DNA of 64,000 bases from Mycolicibacterium alvei (GTDB lineage: Bacteria > Actinomycetota > Actinomycetes > Mycobacteriales > Mycobacteriaceae), in the NCBI RefSeq assembly GCF_010727325.1, contig NZ_AP022565.1:5146001-5210000 (forward strand), given 5' to 3'. Numbering within the stretch: the first letter of the stretch is position 1; each line of letters opens with the position of its first letter. Shown here in pieces: positions 31,682 to 43,718 of this stretch. A model generated the notes under the pieces. It ran no database searches. It had not been told where the DNA came from and saw only the letters and a program-made list of their open reading frames with translations. The position numbers and the translations under genes are program-made.

Positions 31682-33382
31682 ATGCCCCAAGTGCTGAACG
31701 CCCGCACCCCGAGCCCGCAGGGCAGTGTGCCCGCGCGTCCGGAGAATCCGTGGAACGCGCTGTGGGCCATGATGGTCGGCTTCTTCATGATCCTGGTCGA
31801 CGCGACGATCGTCGCGGTCGCCAACCCGACGATCATGGAGCAACTCGGCGCCGACTACGACGGCGTCATCTGGGTGACCAGTGCCTACCTCCTGGCTTAC
31901 GCGGTGCCACTGCTCGTCGCGGGTCGGCTGGGCGATGTGTACGGGCCCAAGAACCTCTACCTGGCCGGCCTGGCCGTGTTCACCGCTGCCTCACTGTGGT
32001 GCGGGCTGGCCGGCAGCATCGAGATGCTGATCGCGGCCCGCGTGGTGCAGGGCATCGGGGCGGCCCTGCTCACCCCGCAGACGTTGTCCACGATCACCCG
32101 CATCTTCCCGCCCGAGCGGCGCGGTGTGGCCATGAGCGTGTGGGGTGCGACGGCGGGGGTGGCCACCCTGGTCGGTCCACTGGCCGGCGGCGTGCTGGTC
32201 GGGGGCCTGGGCTGGCAGTGGATCTTCTTCGTCAACGTGCCGATCGGGATCGTCGGCCTGGGCCTGGCGGTCTGGCTGGTGCCCGTGCTGCCCACCCGAC
32301 CGCACCGGTTCGACCTGCTGGGCGTGGTGTTGTCCGGTATCGGCATGTTCCTGATCGTGTTCGCGTTGCAGGAGGGCCAGTCGCGGGACTGGGCGCCGTG
32401 GGTCTGGGCCACCGGAGCGGTCGGCATCGCGGTGATGGTGGCGTTCGTGTGCTGGCAGGCGGTCAACACCGATGAGCCGCTGATCCCCCTGCGGATCTTC
32501 AAAGATCGCGACTTCGGTCTGGCCAATATCGGCGTCGCGACGATCGGGTTCGCGGTGACCGCGATGATCCTGCCGCTGATGTTCTACGCGCAGATCGTGT
32601 GCGGGTTGTCGCCGATTCGTTCGGCCCTGTTGACCGCGCCCACGGCGATCGCCAGCGGGGTGCTGGCGCCGGCCGTGGGCCGTATCGTCGACCGCGCGCA
32701 TCCGACGCCGGTGATCGGCTTCGGGTTTTCGGCCATGGCGATCGGGCTGACCTGGCTGGCCCTGGAGATGACCCCGACCACGCCGATCTGGCGACTGCTC
32801 CTGCCGCAGTTGGTGATGGGTATCGGTATGGCGTTCATCTGGTCCCCGTTGGCGGCCACCGCGATGCGCAACCTGCCACCGGATCTGGCCGGGGCCGGAT
32901 CCGGTGTGTACAACGCCACCCGCCAGGTCGGGTCGGTGCTCGGCAGTGCCGGGATCGCGGCGTACATGACGTCGCGCATCGGCGCCGAGATGCCGGGGGC
33001 GGCAGGCGCGGCGCCCCGCGGCGGGGGTGCCGTGTCCGAGATGCCGGAGTTCCTGCACACGCCGTTCGCTGCGGCGATGTCGCAGTCCATGTTCCTGCCG
33101 GCGTTCATCGCGCTGTTCGGTGTGGTGGCGGCGTTGTTCCTGCTCGGTTTCGGTGCCGAACCCACGTCGGCGTCGAACCCGGAGCCCTACCTCGACCCCC
33201 GCGACGACGATGACGACGACTACGTCGAGTTCATCGTGAGCCATGACCGCGCCGAGCGTGACGCCGACGATGCGGTCACCGATTCCTTCCGGTCGCCCCC
33301 GTTGGCCGAGCACCCCGAAAAGTGGGAGAACATCTACGCCGAGTTCATGGTCGAGCGCGATGGAACAACACAGCGGGATTGA
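31682..33382 (+). CDS. DHA2-family (EmrB/QacA) MFS exporter (Rv1250-like)
   Basis: Fourteen-helix MFS exporter of 566 residues, the DHA2 drug:H+ antiporter type. Seen: helix 1 with the acidic D ([18 protein letters not shown]), motif [15 protein letters not shown], and antiporter motif C in [35 protein letters not shown]. The last 75 residues form a hydrophilic, acidic cytoplasmic tail ([15 protein letters not shown]...). It corresponds to Rv1250 (579 residues). Its last 38 bp overlap the convergent FAD oxidase gene. Confidence 0.9.
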   Translation: MPQVLNARTPSPQGSVPARPENPWNALWAMMVGFFMILVDATIVAVANPTIMEQLGADYDGVIWVTSAYLLAYAVPLLVAGRLGDVYGPKNLYLAGLAVFTAASLWCGLAGSIEMLIAARVVQGIGAALLTPQTLSTITRIFPPERRGVAMSVWGATAGVATLVGPLAGGVLVGGLGWQWIFFVNVPIGIVGLGLAVWLVPVLPTRPHRFDLLGVVLSGIGMFLIVFALQEGQSRDWAPWVWATGAVGIAVMVAFVCWQAVNTDEPLIPLRIFKDRDFGLANIGVATIGFAVTAMILPLMFYAQIVCGLSPIRSALLTAPTAIASGVLAPAVGRIVDRAHPTPVIGFGFSAMAIGLTWLALEMTPTTPIWRLLLPQLVMGIGMAFIWSPLAATAMRNLPPDLAGAGSGVYNATRQVGSVLGSAGIAAYMTSRIGAEMPGAAGAAPRGGGAVSEMPEFLHTPFAAAMSQSMFLPAFIALFGVVAALFLLGFGAEPTSASNPEPYLDPRDDDDDDYVEFIVSHDRAERDADDAVTDSFRSPPLAEHPEKWENIYAEFMVERDGTTQRD

Positions 33383-34709
33383 GATAGCCGCCCGGATCGA
33401 ACGCGGCCTTGACCGTGCGCATCGCCTCGATGTCGGCCTCGGAGCGCGACATCGCCACATAGTCGCGCTTGCGTGAACCCACGCCGTGTTCGGAACTGAC
33501 GTTGCCGCCGCAACCGGCGATCAGCGTCATCATCGCGGCGTACAGCTCCGGTTCGGCTCCGGTGGAGCAGCGCAGCACGTTCAGGTGCAGGTTGCCCTCA
33601 CCGATGTGGCCGAACAGGACCGGGATGGCCTCGGGGGCGTGCTCGGCGATCAATTCGGCGGCTGCGCCGGCGAAGCCCCGGATCGCCGAAAGTGGCAGTG
33701 AAACATCGAATTTCAGTGGTGGGCCGAACAATCCGAGCACCTCGGCCACCGACTCGCGCACCTGCCACAACCGTTGCTGGGCCCCGGCGTCGATGCCGAC
33801 GGCCGGCTCGCCGCAGATGTCGGCATCCTCCAGTGCGTCGGCCAGGCGTTCGGTCTGCTCGCTGTCGCCGGCCAATTCGATCAGCAGCTGCCAGGCGCCC
33901 TCGACCGGGGCGGGGACGCCGAGGTGCTCGGCGGTCAGTGCGCTGGCGCGGGCGTCGATCAGTTCCAGGGCGGCGATGCCCTCGAGGTCGCGGAAGATCC
34001 GGCCGGCGTCGACCAGCGCGTCCAGGTCGGCGAATCCGCAGATCGCGGCGACCCGGTGGGTGGGCGTGGGATGCAGACGCAGGTCCAATGCGGTGATCAC
34101 GCCGAGGGTGCCTTCGGCGCCGACGAACAGTGCGGCCAGGTCGTAGCCGGTGTTGTCGCGGCGGACCTGGCTGTGCCGGTGAATCACCGACCCGTCGGGC
34201 AGCGCGATGTCCAGGCCCAGTACCTGCTCGCCCATGTTGCCGTAGCGGACGGTGCGCAGACCGCCGGCATTGGTGGAGGCCATGCCCCCGACCGTGGCCG
34301 AATCACGTGCGGCCAGGTCCACGCCGAACACGAGTCCGGCCGCCGCTGCGGCTCGTTGCACGGCGGCCAGTGGTGTGCCGGAGCCGACAGTGATGCGTCG
34401 CTCGGCGGTGTCGACCGGGCCGATCTCGTTGAGTCGCTCGGTGGACAGCAGGATGTCGTCGTTCTCCGGCACCGTCCCGGCCACCAGCGAGGTTCGGCCG
34501 CCCTGCACCGTGACACACGCTCCCGCGTCGCGGCAGGCGCGCAGCACCGCGGCCACTTCGTCGGCCGTGCCGGGCCGGACCAGGGCCGCTGCCTGTCCGC
34601 GGTAACGCCCGGTGTGGTCGACGCAGCGGCTGTCGAGCACGTCGGGGTCGGTGGTGACGTAGGCGGAACCGACGATTCCGGCAAGGGTTCCGGTAAGCGT
34701 TTCAGTCAC
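33345..34709 (-). CDS. FAD-linked oxidase (D-lactate / D-2-hydroxyacid dehydrogenase type)
   Basis: VAO/PCMH-fold flavoprotein of 454 residues. FAD-binding motifs are [42 protein letters not shown] and [11 protein letters not shown]. The C-terminal oxidase domain has the metal-site motifs [10 protein letters not shown] and [14 protein letters not shown] found in D-lactate, glycolate and D-2-hydroxyglutarate dehydrogenases. The substrate is not resolved. GTG start, overlapping the helicase stop by 8 bp; its 3' end overlaps the MFS gene by 38 bp. A second enzyme of the same family lies at 44613-45968. Confidence 0.87.
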   Translation of the reverse strand: MTETLTGTLAGIVGSAYVTTDPDVLDSRCVDHTGRYRGQAAALVRPGTADEVAAVLRACRDAGACVTVQGGRTSLVAGTVPENDDILLSTERLNEIGPVDTAERRITVGSGTPLAAVQRAAAAAGLVFGVDLAARDSATVGGMASTNAGGLRTVRYGNMGEQVLGLDIALPDGSVIHRHSQVRRDNTGYDLAALFVGAEGTLGVITALDLRLHPTPTHRVAAICGFADLDALVDAGRIFRDLEGIAALELIDARASALTAEHLGVPAPVEGAWQLLIELAGDSEQTERLADALEDADICGEPAVGIDAGAQQRLWQVRESVAEVLGLFGPPLKFDVSLPLSAIRGFAGAAAELIAEHAPEAIPVLFGHIGEGNLHLNVLRCSTGAEPELYAAMMTLIAGCGGNVSSEHGVGSRKRDYVAMSRSEADIEAMRTVKAAFDPGGYLNPAVLFHRARP

Positions 34710-37700
34710 CGGTCGGGTCTACCACAGGATCGGTCAGGGCCAGGAATGCGCCGAGCGCGATCAGGCTGTCCGGCTGAGCTGGCAGGTAGTCGGTCAGCTG
34801 GGGTGAGCGCACGATGTACGCGACGTACTTGGCCCGGCTGACCGCCACGTTGAGGCGGTTGCGGTTCAACAGGAATCCGATTCCCCGGGGCACGTCGGCG
34901 GCCGAGGACGCCGTCATCGACACGAACACCACGGGTGCCTGCCTGCCCTGGAACTTGTCCACCGTGCCGGCCTGCACTTCGGTCAGACCCGCTGCGTCGA
35001 GCGCCCGACGCACGGTCGTCACCTGGGCGTTGTAGGGAGTGACCACCAGGACGTCGTCCTGCCCCAGCGGCTTACTGCCGCGCTCGTCGGTCCAGGTGGT
35101 GCCCAGCAGGCCGGTGATGGCCGTGACGATGGCGTCGGCCTCTTCCGGACTGTCGGTCGAGTTGCCCAGGTGTGCGACCTCGAGTACCCGAACCCCGGGT
35201 TCGGTACCGTCGAGTTTACGTGCGGCACTGACCTTTTCGTGTGAGAGCAGCCGGCCGTCATAGGACAGGCGCGACACCGGCCCGCACACCGCCGGATGCA
35301 TCCGGAACGAGCGATCCAGAAAGTAACCGCGTTCGGCCGGCAGCGTGTGCGCTCCCTCGACCAACCACCCCAGCGCAGAATCGTCGACCGGTGCCGGGTG
35401 GGTGCCCTGGCAGACCTGGGGGAGTTGCTGCGGGTCACCGAGGAGCAGCAGATTGCGCGCGGCCGGGGCTACAGCGATGGTGTTGGCGAGGTTGAACTGG
35501 CCGGCCTCCTCGAGGACCAGCAGGTCGAGGCACTGCCGCGGCACCCGCGTCTGGTTGGCGAAATCCCATGCGGTACCGCCGATCACGCAGCCGGGATGGT
35601 CGGCGATGAACGCTGCGTACTGGTTCTCGCCGATCTCGGTCCACCGTGGGTCGGCGCCTTTGCGTTTCTTGGCCACCTGCGCCGCGTCCACCCCGGCGTC
35701 GAGCACCTGCTCCAGCAGATGCTCGATCACCGCATGGGACTGCGCGACGATCCCGATACGCCAACGGTGTTGGTTGACCAGCCGGGCGATGATCTGTGCC
35801 GACGTGTGGGTCTTGCCGGTGCCGGGCGGCCCGTGCACCGCGAGGTAGGAGCGGTCCAGATCCAACAGGGCCGTGGTGATGTCGGCAGCGGTGTCACCGC
35901 CGCGGGGCAGCGCCCGGCCGCTGACGGTGCGCGGCGGACGGCGCAGCAGGATATCGGTCGTCGCGTCGGCGGGCAGGTTCGGCAGACCGGCGGCGACGGC
36001 GGTGGCGGTGCTGTCGATGGAGGCCTGCAGGGGCCTGGTGTTGACCGGCGGCCCGGGGGTCAGCGCGAACGGCACCTGGGCGAAGGTGTCGCCGCCGGTG
36101 GGTTGGCGTTCGGTGATCAGCACCTCGGTGGGTGCCTCCGGGTTGTCGCACCCGACGACGGTCGCGCTGCCGAAGCCGCGTCGGTCCGGGTCGTCGGACA
36201 GACCGGCCGGTGCCGGCGCGGTGTACAGCGCGTACACATCGCTACTCAGCTCCCCGGCGTCGATGGTGCCGGTCAGGCGGACCTGCCGTTGCGGTTTGCG
36301 GGCGCGCGGCGGGGTGTGCCAGTCGGTGACTACCTCTGCTTGTTCGGCGACGAAAACACCTGTGCTGTCCGCCCATTCGTCGACCGGATTGTTGAGCCGG
36401 TCGAAATGGCCCCACCAGAACGGCTTGTCCTCGCGCTTGTGGAAACCGCGGGCCGCGGCGATCAGCGCCACCGCCTGCTGTTCGGCTGTACGTGGTTGGA
36501 CTCCGTCGCCGGCGAACTTGAGCAGCTTGCGGTCGGTGGCGTCGGCCTTCTCGATCGGTGCCCCGTCACGCACGGGCTGCGGACCGCGCGGTGGGACCCC
36601 GGCTTCGAAGGCCCGGTTGATCAGCCAGTCCCGTAACCGGTGCGTGGAACGGCAGTCGTAGCGGTTGTAGTCCTCGATCTCTTTGAGCACGGTGGCGGCT
36701 TCGTCGTGCCGGCCGGCGTCGCGCAATGTGCAGTAGCGCGCGTATTCGGTGATCGAATCGGTGGCCTTGGTGACCTCGCCTTCGCGCAGTTCGGTCCCCA
36801 TGTACAACGGCTCCAGCGACTTGATGCTGTAGTTCTCGGTGCCGACACGAATGCTCTTGCGCACCAACGGAAGGAGGTCGACGAGGACACCGTTGCGCAG
36901 CAGATCGTCGACATCGTTCTCGCCGACGCCGTAACGGCCGGCGAGCCGCAGCAGGGTGCTGCGCTCATAGGGTGCGTAGTGGTAGATGTGCATCTTGGGA
37001 AAACGCTTGCGGCGCTTGCGGACCAGGTCCAGGAAATCGATGAGCACCTGACGTTCACTGGCCCGGTCATGTGCCCAGAACGGCTGGAAACTGCCCTCCG
37101 CACCGAGGACGCCCCACAGATATTCCAGGCCCCAGTCGTGCCCGTTGACCGTCCACAACGGGTCACCTTCGTAGTCGAAGAACAAGTCACCCCGGTCCGG
37201 ATCCGGCAGCAGCATCAGCGGTTGCGCATCGACGAGTTCATACGGCGGCTTGGCGTCCACCCGCGGCGCCACCTGTAGCCGGGCCTGACCGGTCAGCGCC
37301 GTCACCATGCGCTGGGCCAGCCCCGGTACCGCGCCGGTGTGGTCCGCCAGCCCACGGGTGGTGGTGATGCCGGCGTCGATGAGGCGGGCGCGCTGGTTCC
37401 CCCGCATTCCGGCGACCAGGAAGAGGTCATCGGTGGTGCGGATCTGCTGCTGGCATTCCGGGCAGCCGAAACACGCCCGCACACTGTCGTCGGACCAGGA
37501 GACCGCGCTACCGGCGGAGAGATGACCGTCGAGCAGTGCCTGCAGCGCGTTGCGCCGGGGTCGGTATACCGCCAGGAGCTCGTCGACGCGGTAGCTGGCC
37601 ACGGCGCCGTTTCCCAGCACCAGATCGACCTCGTCGGCCACCGGGATTCCGGAGTGGGCCAGCACGTCGGCGTAGGCCGCGAGCTGCAACAGTGCCTCGA

Positions 37701-38136
37701 CTTTGACCGACCGCGACAGTTTGGTATCCCGCAGGCGGTACCGGGCGCCGTCCCAGATCAGGAAGTCGGCGAATCCGGCGAAGCGCCCGTCGAACATCGC
37801 CGCCTGATAGATCACCGGGTCGCGGCGTTGTGCTGCGGCCAGGGTGGCCGCGGCCGCCGAGCTCAGCCCGGCCACCGTGTAGGCGGGCCGGTCGATCACC
37901 GTCACCGTCATCGGTGCCGCGTCGGTTCGTAGCTGCTCGAGGTGCCGCTGTTCGTGCTCATCGCCGAGTTTGGCTGTGCGGGCGAGCAATTCGTCATCAG
38001 AGGACACTGCCGGACCGCGGCCGAGCCGCGCGTCGAACGAGCGCAGCAGGGCATATTCACAGCGGGCGGCGGCGGCCAGGTCCGATGCGCTGTAGATGGC
38101 CGTCGGGCCCGACGCGCCTTCGTCGGTGACGAACAC
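34702..38136 (-). CDS. TM0106-type RecB-like nuclease fused to UvrD/DNA2-type helicase (Rv1251c-like)
   Basis: Large DNA/RNA-processing protein of 1144 residues. The N-terminal half is the TM0106-family RecB-like nuclease (AIYSASDLAAAARCEYALLRSFDARLG; the WDGARYRLRDTKLS active-site strand; EWD-type residues LFFDYEGDP), with a Cys cluster CFGCPEC. The C-terminal half is a superfamily 1 helicase: Walker A HGPPGTGKTHTSAQI near residue 769, VLEEAGQF as motif II, TPYNAQV, and the final VDKFQGRQAPVVFVSMT and LLNRNRLNVAVSRAKY motifs. It matches Rv1251c (1139 residues). Probably a nuclease-helicase acting in nucleic acid turnover or repair; the target is unknown. Confidence 0.88.
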   Translation of the reverse strand: MFVTDEGASGPTAIYSASDLAAAARCEYALLRSFDARLGRGPAVSSDDELLARTAKLGDEHEQRHLEQLRTDAAPMTVTVIDRPAYTVAGLSSAAAATLAAAQRRDPVIYQAAMFDGRFAGFADFLIWDGARYRLRDTKLSRSVKVEALLQLAAYADVLAHSGIPVADEVDLVLGNGAVASYRVDELLAVYRPRRNALQALLDGHLSAGSAVSWSDDSVRACFGCPECQQQIRTTDDLFLVAGMRGNQRARLIDAGITTTRGLADHTGAVPGLAQRMVTALTGQARLQVAPRVDAKPPYELVDAQPLMLLPDPDRGDLFFDYEGDPLWTVNGHDWGLEYLWGVLGAEGSFQPFWAHDRASERQVLIDFLDLVRKRRKRFPKMHIYHYAPYERSTLLRLAGRYGVGENDVDDLLRNGVLVDLLPLVRKSIRVGTENYSIKSLEPLYMGTELREGEVTKATDSITEYARYCTLRDAGRHDEAATVLKEIEDYNRYDCRSTHRLRDWLINRAFEAGVPPRGPQPVRDGAPIEKADATDRKLLKFAGDGVQPRTAEQQAVALIAAARGFHKREDKPFWWGHFDRLNNPVDEWADSTGVFVAEQAEVVTDWHTPPRARKPQRQVRLTGTIDAGELSSDVYALYTAPAPAGLSDDPDRRGFGSATVVGCDNPEAPTEVLITERQPTGGDTFAQVPFALTPGPPVNTRPLQASIDSTATAVAAGLPNLPADATTDILLRRPPRTVSGRALPRGGDTAADITTALLDLDRSYLAVHGPPGTGKTHTSAQIIARLVNQHRWRIGIVAQSHAVIEHLLEQVLDAGVDAAQVAKKRKGADPRWTEIGENQYAAFIADHPGCVIGGTAWDFANQTRVPRQCLDLLVLEEAGQFNLANTIAVAPAARNLLLLGDPQQLPQVCQGTHPAPVDDSALGWLVEGAHTLPAERGYFLDRSFRMHPAVCGPVSRLSYDGRLLSHEKVSAARKLDGTEPGVRVLEVAHLGNSTDSPEEADAIVTAITGLLGTTWTDERGSKPLGQDDVLVVTPYNAQVTTVRRALDAAGLTEVQAGTVDKFQGRQAPVVFVSMTASSAADVPRGIGFLLNRNRLNVAVSRAKYVAYIVRSPQLTDYLPAQPDSLIALGAFLALTDPVVDPTGD

Positions 38137-38185
38137 GCTGCCACTGTATGGGAGGGCACCGACATGGAGCGGCAGGCCGGGAAGG

Positions 38186-38746
38186 CTAGGTGTTGCCCAT
38201 CAACTCCACGCCGCCGCCGTTCCAGCGGAACTTCACCGTGCTGGCCAGCCCGTGGAAACCACCGGAGTACTGCAGCGCCACGGTGTCACCGGTACTGGCC
38301 GTCTTGTCGATGCCGTTGAAGCCGTAGGTGTCGGGCACGCCGGTGGGGATGAACTTGCCGAGGTGGAACAACACGGCCCGGGTGTTGGGGTTTTCGGAGT
38401 TGGTGTTGGCCCGCACGATCACCGCCGACAATTGCGCGCACTCGTTGTAGTTGCCCGCGAGCGGTTCGGGGCTCCAGGCCTGATTGCTGCGCGGGTCACG
38501 GGGCAACTCGGAGACGGCCTTGGCGATCTCGGGGGCGGCCAGGTTCACCGCACATGGGTCTGCCTCCGGGGCGGCCGGCGTCGGGGCGGCCTTCGCGGCA
38601 GGTTTCGACGCCGGTGCCGATGCTGGATTGGCGCTGGGTTCGGGAGTTTTTGAGACCGTCGAATCACCCGACCCGCAGCCTGCGAGCGTGAGCGCGGCCG
38701 TCAAGATGACCCCCGGGGCCATCGCGAACACTGCGACCCGTTTCAC
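38186..38746 (-). CDS. lprE: Lipoprotein LprE
   Basis: Secreted lipoprotein of 186 residues with GTG start. The signal VKRVAVFAMAPGVILTAALTLAGC ends in lipobox LAGC. A Ser/Pro/Ala/Lys-rich linker (residues 28-60) leads to a globular domain (CAVNLAAPEIAKAVSELP; LSAVIVRANTNSENPNTRAVLFHLGKFIPTG) of the LppP/LprE family. Function is uncertain; the homologue Rv1252c is reported as an immune-modulating lipoprotein. TAGGTT lies 8 nt upstream of the GTG, so the transcript may be leaderless. It is divergent from deaD. Confidence 0.88.
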   Translation of the reverse strand: MKRVAVFAMAPGVILTAALTLAGCGSGDSTVSKTPEPSANPASAPASKPAAKAAPTPAAPEADPCAVNLAAPEIAKAVSELPRDPRSNQAWSPEPLAGNYNECAQLSAVIVRANTNSENPNTRAVLFHLGKFIPTGVPDTYGFNGIDKTASTGDTVALQYSGGFHGLASTVKFRWNGGGVELMGNT

Positions 38747-38833
38747 AGTTGGGCAACCTACCGTGCCTCCACAGCGGGGTTGTGCAGGCGCGCGGCCGGG
38801 ATTCCGGTCGATTGGCACTAGACTTCTGAACCG

Positions 38834-40641
<1,808 letters not shown>

Positions 40642-40645
<4 letters not shown>

Positions 40646-41811
40646 CGGTCCCCCGGAGCGTGAAGGGGCCGTCGGACCAGGGTGGCCTCGAGTCGGTAGA
40701 CGCAGTGCCCCGAGGGACTTCCGGATCCGCGCGGGTCGCGTCACTGACCGGGATCCGCGCGGTGGCCGCCCTTCTGGTGGTGCTGACGCACGCGGCGTAC
40801 ACGACCGGCAAGTACGGGCAGGGCTATCTCGGGCTGGTCTATTCACGGGCCGAGATCGGTGTGCCGATTTTCTTCGTGCTCAGCGGTTTCCTGTTGTTCC
40901 GGCCCTGGGTGAAGGCCGCCGCGACGGAGGGACGTGCGCCGTCTGTCCGCCGCTACGGCTGGCACCGGATCCGACGGATCATGCCGGCCTATGTGGTGAC
41001 GGTGCTGATCGCCTACCTGCTGTACCACTTCCGTACCGCGGGCCCCAACCCTGGCCACACCTGGATGGGCCTGTTCCGCAATCTGACGCTGTCCCAGATC
41101 TATACGGACAACTACCTGTTCGCCTATCTGCATCAGGGGCTGACCCAGATGTGGAGCCTGGCGGTGGAAGCGGCGTTCTACGTCGCGTTGCCGCTGATGG
41201 CCTATCTGCTGCTGGTGGTGTTGTGTCGGCGGCGCTGGCGGCCGGGGCTGTTGTTCTTCGGTCTGGCGGTGCTGGCCGCGGTGTCGCCGGTGTGGCTGAC
41301 GATCGTGCACGTTTCCACCGGCCTGCCGGACGGGGCCCGGTTGTGGCTGCCCACGTATATGGCGTGGTTCGTGGCGGGTATGGCCCTGACCGTGCTGGGC
41401 CAGCTCAAGGTGCGCGGCTACGGGATGGTGTGCGTACCGTTGGCGGTGGCGTGTTACTTCATCGCGTCGACGCCGCTCGCGGGGGAACCGACCACGTCTC
41501 CGGCCAAGTTGAGCGAAGCATTGGTCAAGACCTTCTTCTACGCGGTGATCGCGGCTTTGTTGGTGGCGCCGCCGGCGCTCGGTGATCGCGGTTGGTACAC
41601 CCGGTTCCTGGCTTCCCGGCCGATGGTCTTCCTCGGTGAGATCTCCTACGAGATCTTCCTGATCCACCTGATGATCATGGAACTGGTGATGGTCGAGGTG
41701 ATGCGCGATCCGGTCTACACGGGCTCGATGTTCAACCTGTTCATGCTCACCATGGTGTTCACCATCCCGGCGGCCTGGCTGCTGCACCGGTTCACGCGCG
41801 TCCGCTCCTGA
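40642..41811 (+). CDS. Acyltransferase-3 family membrane protein (Rv1254-like)
   Basis: Membrane O-acyltransferase of 389 residues, about ten helices. The start of the acyltransferase-3 domain is TGIRAVAALLVVLTHAAYTTGK with the conserved His, then ISVPIFFVLSGFLLFRPWV (R-x10-14-H type region and SGFLL), RRIMPAYVV and a late ISYEIFLIHLMIM. Such proteins O-acylate cell-envelope carbohydrates or small molecules; the acceptor is unknown. The GTG at 40642 overlaps the deaD stop (GTGA). A ~30-residue polar N-terminus precedes the first helix. Confidence 0.87.
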
Positions 41812-41824
41812 ACTCGCCCCGCCG

Positions 41825-42415
41825 TCACTGCGCGCGCAGTCGAGGTCCGATGACGAGCGGAGCGACGAACTCGGCCAACATGGCCCGCTCTTCGGCCTCG
41901 TCGGTGCCGGGGAAGACCAGCAGTGACACCATGACCCGCACCAGCCACCGGGCCTGCCGGCCCACCTGGTCGTCGGCGTGTGCCGCGTCACCGGCCAACG
42001 ACCGCACGAACCCCTCGACCAGCGCCCGGATCACCTCGGACTGGTCGGCCACCTCGCCGCCGATCGGCCGCTGTGCGGTGGCGAACCAGGACGACAACGC
42101 CGGACTCTCCCGGACCGCGTGCAGTGCGGTGATCACCCCTTCGATCAACCGTTGCACGGGATCGGTGACCGTGGCGATCTGCTCGCTGAGGTCCTCGTAC
42201 AGCCGCCGTGCCTCACGGTGGACATAGGCCGTATTGAGCGCGTCGCGGTTCTCGAAATAGCGGTACACCGTGGCGCGGGAACAGCCTGCGGCGGCAGCGA
42301 TCTCGTGCATACCGACGGTCGCCGCGTCCTGTTGGGTAAACAGGGCGTCGGCGGCGTCGAGGATGTGGTCGGCGGCCACCTCGGACCGTCGGGCCGACAA
42401 CCAGTCGCGGGGCAT
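41825..42415 (-). CDS. TetR family regulator next to cyp130 (Rv1255c-like)
   Basis: TetR repressor of 196 residues. The HTH is at about 20-60 (HILDAADALFTQQDAATVGMHEIAAAAGCSRATVYRYFENRDAL). Its ATG overlaps the stop of cyp130 by 1 bp (TGATG), so it is the second gene of a cyp130-tetR operon; it likely represses that operon. A 20-bp imperfect palindrome overlapping the cyp130 start (43652-43671) is a good operator candidate. Confidence 0.88.
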   Translation of the reverse strand: MPRDWLSARRSEVAADHILDAADALFTQQDAATVGMHEIAAAAGCSRATVYRYFENRDALNTAYVHREARRLYEDLSEQIATVTDPVQRLIEGVITALHAVRESPALSSWFATAQRPIGGEVADQSEVIRALVEGFVRSLAGDAAHADDQVGRQARWLVRVMVSLLVFPGTDEAEERAMLAEFVAPLVIGPRLRAQ

Positions 42416-43653
42416 CAGGTCCCGGCCCGGAACGGCACCGACAGCGGACGTCGCACGTAGCTTCCCCCGGCCCAGGTCACCGAGTCCAGATCGACCTCGA
42501 AATCCGGGTAGCGCGAGAGCAATTCGGTCAGGGCCACCCGGGACTGCATCCGGGCGGCGGCCGCGCCGAGGCAGAAGTGTGCGCCGTGGCTGAAGGTCAG
42601 GATATTGCGCGGGGATCGCCGGACGTCGAGTTCGGCTGCGTTGTCGCCGAATTCGCGCTCGTCGCGGTTACCCGAGCCGTACAGCAGCAGGGCCTTACGC
42701 CCGGCCGGGATGGTGGTGTCGCCGATGGTGACGTCGCGGGTGGTGGTACGGGCAAGCCCCTGCACCGGAGAGGTCAACCGCAGGAACTCGTCGATCGAAT
42801 CCGGGATCAGCTCGGGATCGTCGATCAGAAGCCGGCGTTGATCGGGCCGCTGCTGCAGGAGTTGCACTGCGCCGCCCAACATTCCGGTGGTGGTGTCGTT
42901 GCCTCCGGTGACCATGGTGAAGGTGAAGGCCAGGATCGACAGCACGCCGGCGATGTCGCCGTCTGCACCGACGCCCGCGGCCACCAGATGCGAGATGGTG
43001 TCGTCGCCGGGCTCGCGACGACGGAACTCGATGAGCTCGGAGAAGTAGGCCATCATGGAGGCCACGGCAGCGCCGGCGGTGCCCATCGCCGCGGTGATGC
43101 CGCCGGCCGAGCTGTTGGCGGCGACGATGGCGTCGGTCCAACCGTCGAACTGGTCCCGGTCGGCCTCGGGCACCCCGAGGTAATGCGCGACGACCATCGA
43201 GGGCAGTGGCTTGAACAGCTCGGCGGCGATGTCCCCGCCGCCGTTGCAGCGCAACGCCTCGAGGCGCTCGATGACGAACTCCCGCACCTTCGGTTCCACC
43301 GCTTCCACCTGGCGTGGGGTGAACCCGCGCGAGACCAGCTTGCGGAACTCGGTGTGCACCGGCGGGTCCTGCATGACGAACGGCGGATTGTCGGCCAACC
43401 CGATCATCTCGAGCTCGCCGTAGGTGATCGTCAGGCCCTGCGCGGAGGAGAAGGTGCCGTGGTCGCGGGCGGCCGCCCAGATGTCGGCGTGCCGGGACAG
43501 CACGTAGTAGTCGTGCTCCGGAGATCCTTCGGGCACCACGTGATGCACCGGGTCGTGGTCGCGCAGGGCGGCATACATCGGCCACGGGTTGGGCCAGGTA
43601 TCGGCGTCGGCGGGAACGAACCGGGCGGGGCTGTGAGACAAAGTCGCTGCCAT
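42415..43653 (-). CDS. cyp130: Cytochrome P450 (CYP130-like)
   Basis: Soluble bacterial P450 of 412 residues (CYP130 of M. tuberculosis has 405). The heme motif is FSHGAHFCLGAA with axial Cys361; the I-helix has GGNDTT (250-255), where acid-alcohol pairs usually are; the K-helix ExxR is E289-R292. It needs ferredoxin and reductase partners that are not nearby. Substrate unknown; CYP130 is known to bind azoles and aryl amides. Position before a TetR gene and after deaD-Rv1254 matches Rv1256c. Confidence 0.9.
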   Translation of the reverse strand: MAATLSHSPARFVPADADTWPNPWPMYAALRDHDPVHHVVPEGSPEHDYYVLSRHADIWAAARDHGTFSSAQGLTITYGELEMIGLADNPPFVMQDPPVHTEFRKLVSRGFTPRQVEAVEPKVREFVIERLEALRCNGGGDIAAELFKPLPSMVVAHYLGVPEADRDQFDGWTDAIVAANSSAGGITAAMGTAGAAVASMMAYFSELIEFRRREPGDDTISHLVAAGVGADGDIAGVLSILAFTFTMVTGGNDTTTGMLGGAVQLLQQRPDQRRLLIDDPELIPDSIDEFLRLTSPVQGLARTTTRDVTIGDTTIPAGRKALLLYGSGNRDEREFGDNAAELDVRRSPRNILTFSHGAHFCLGAAAARMQSRVALTELLSRYPDFEVDLDSVTWAGGSYVRRPLSVPFRAGT

Positions 43654-43671
43654 GTCTTATTGGTACGACAT
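43652..43671. promoter_or_regulatory. TetR-type palindrome over the cyp130 start
   Basis: ATGTCTTA (43652-43659) and TACGACAT (43664-43671) are inverted 8-mers matching at 7 of 8 positions, spaced 4 bp. The site covers the start codon region of cyp130 (ATG at 43653-43651). It is in the right place for autoregulation by the TetR protein encoded next to cyp130. Confidence 0.5.
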
Positions 43672-43718
43672 CGCGCGGATCGGTGTCAATAGGCGGTTTG
43701 CCATTAGGCTCGGGCGTG

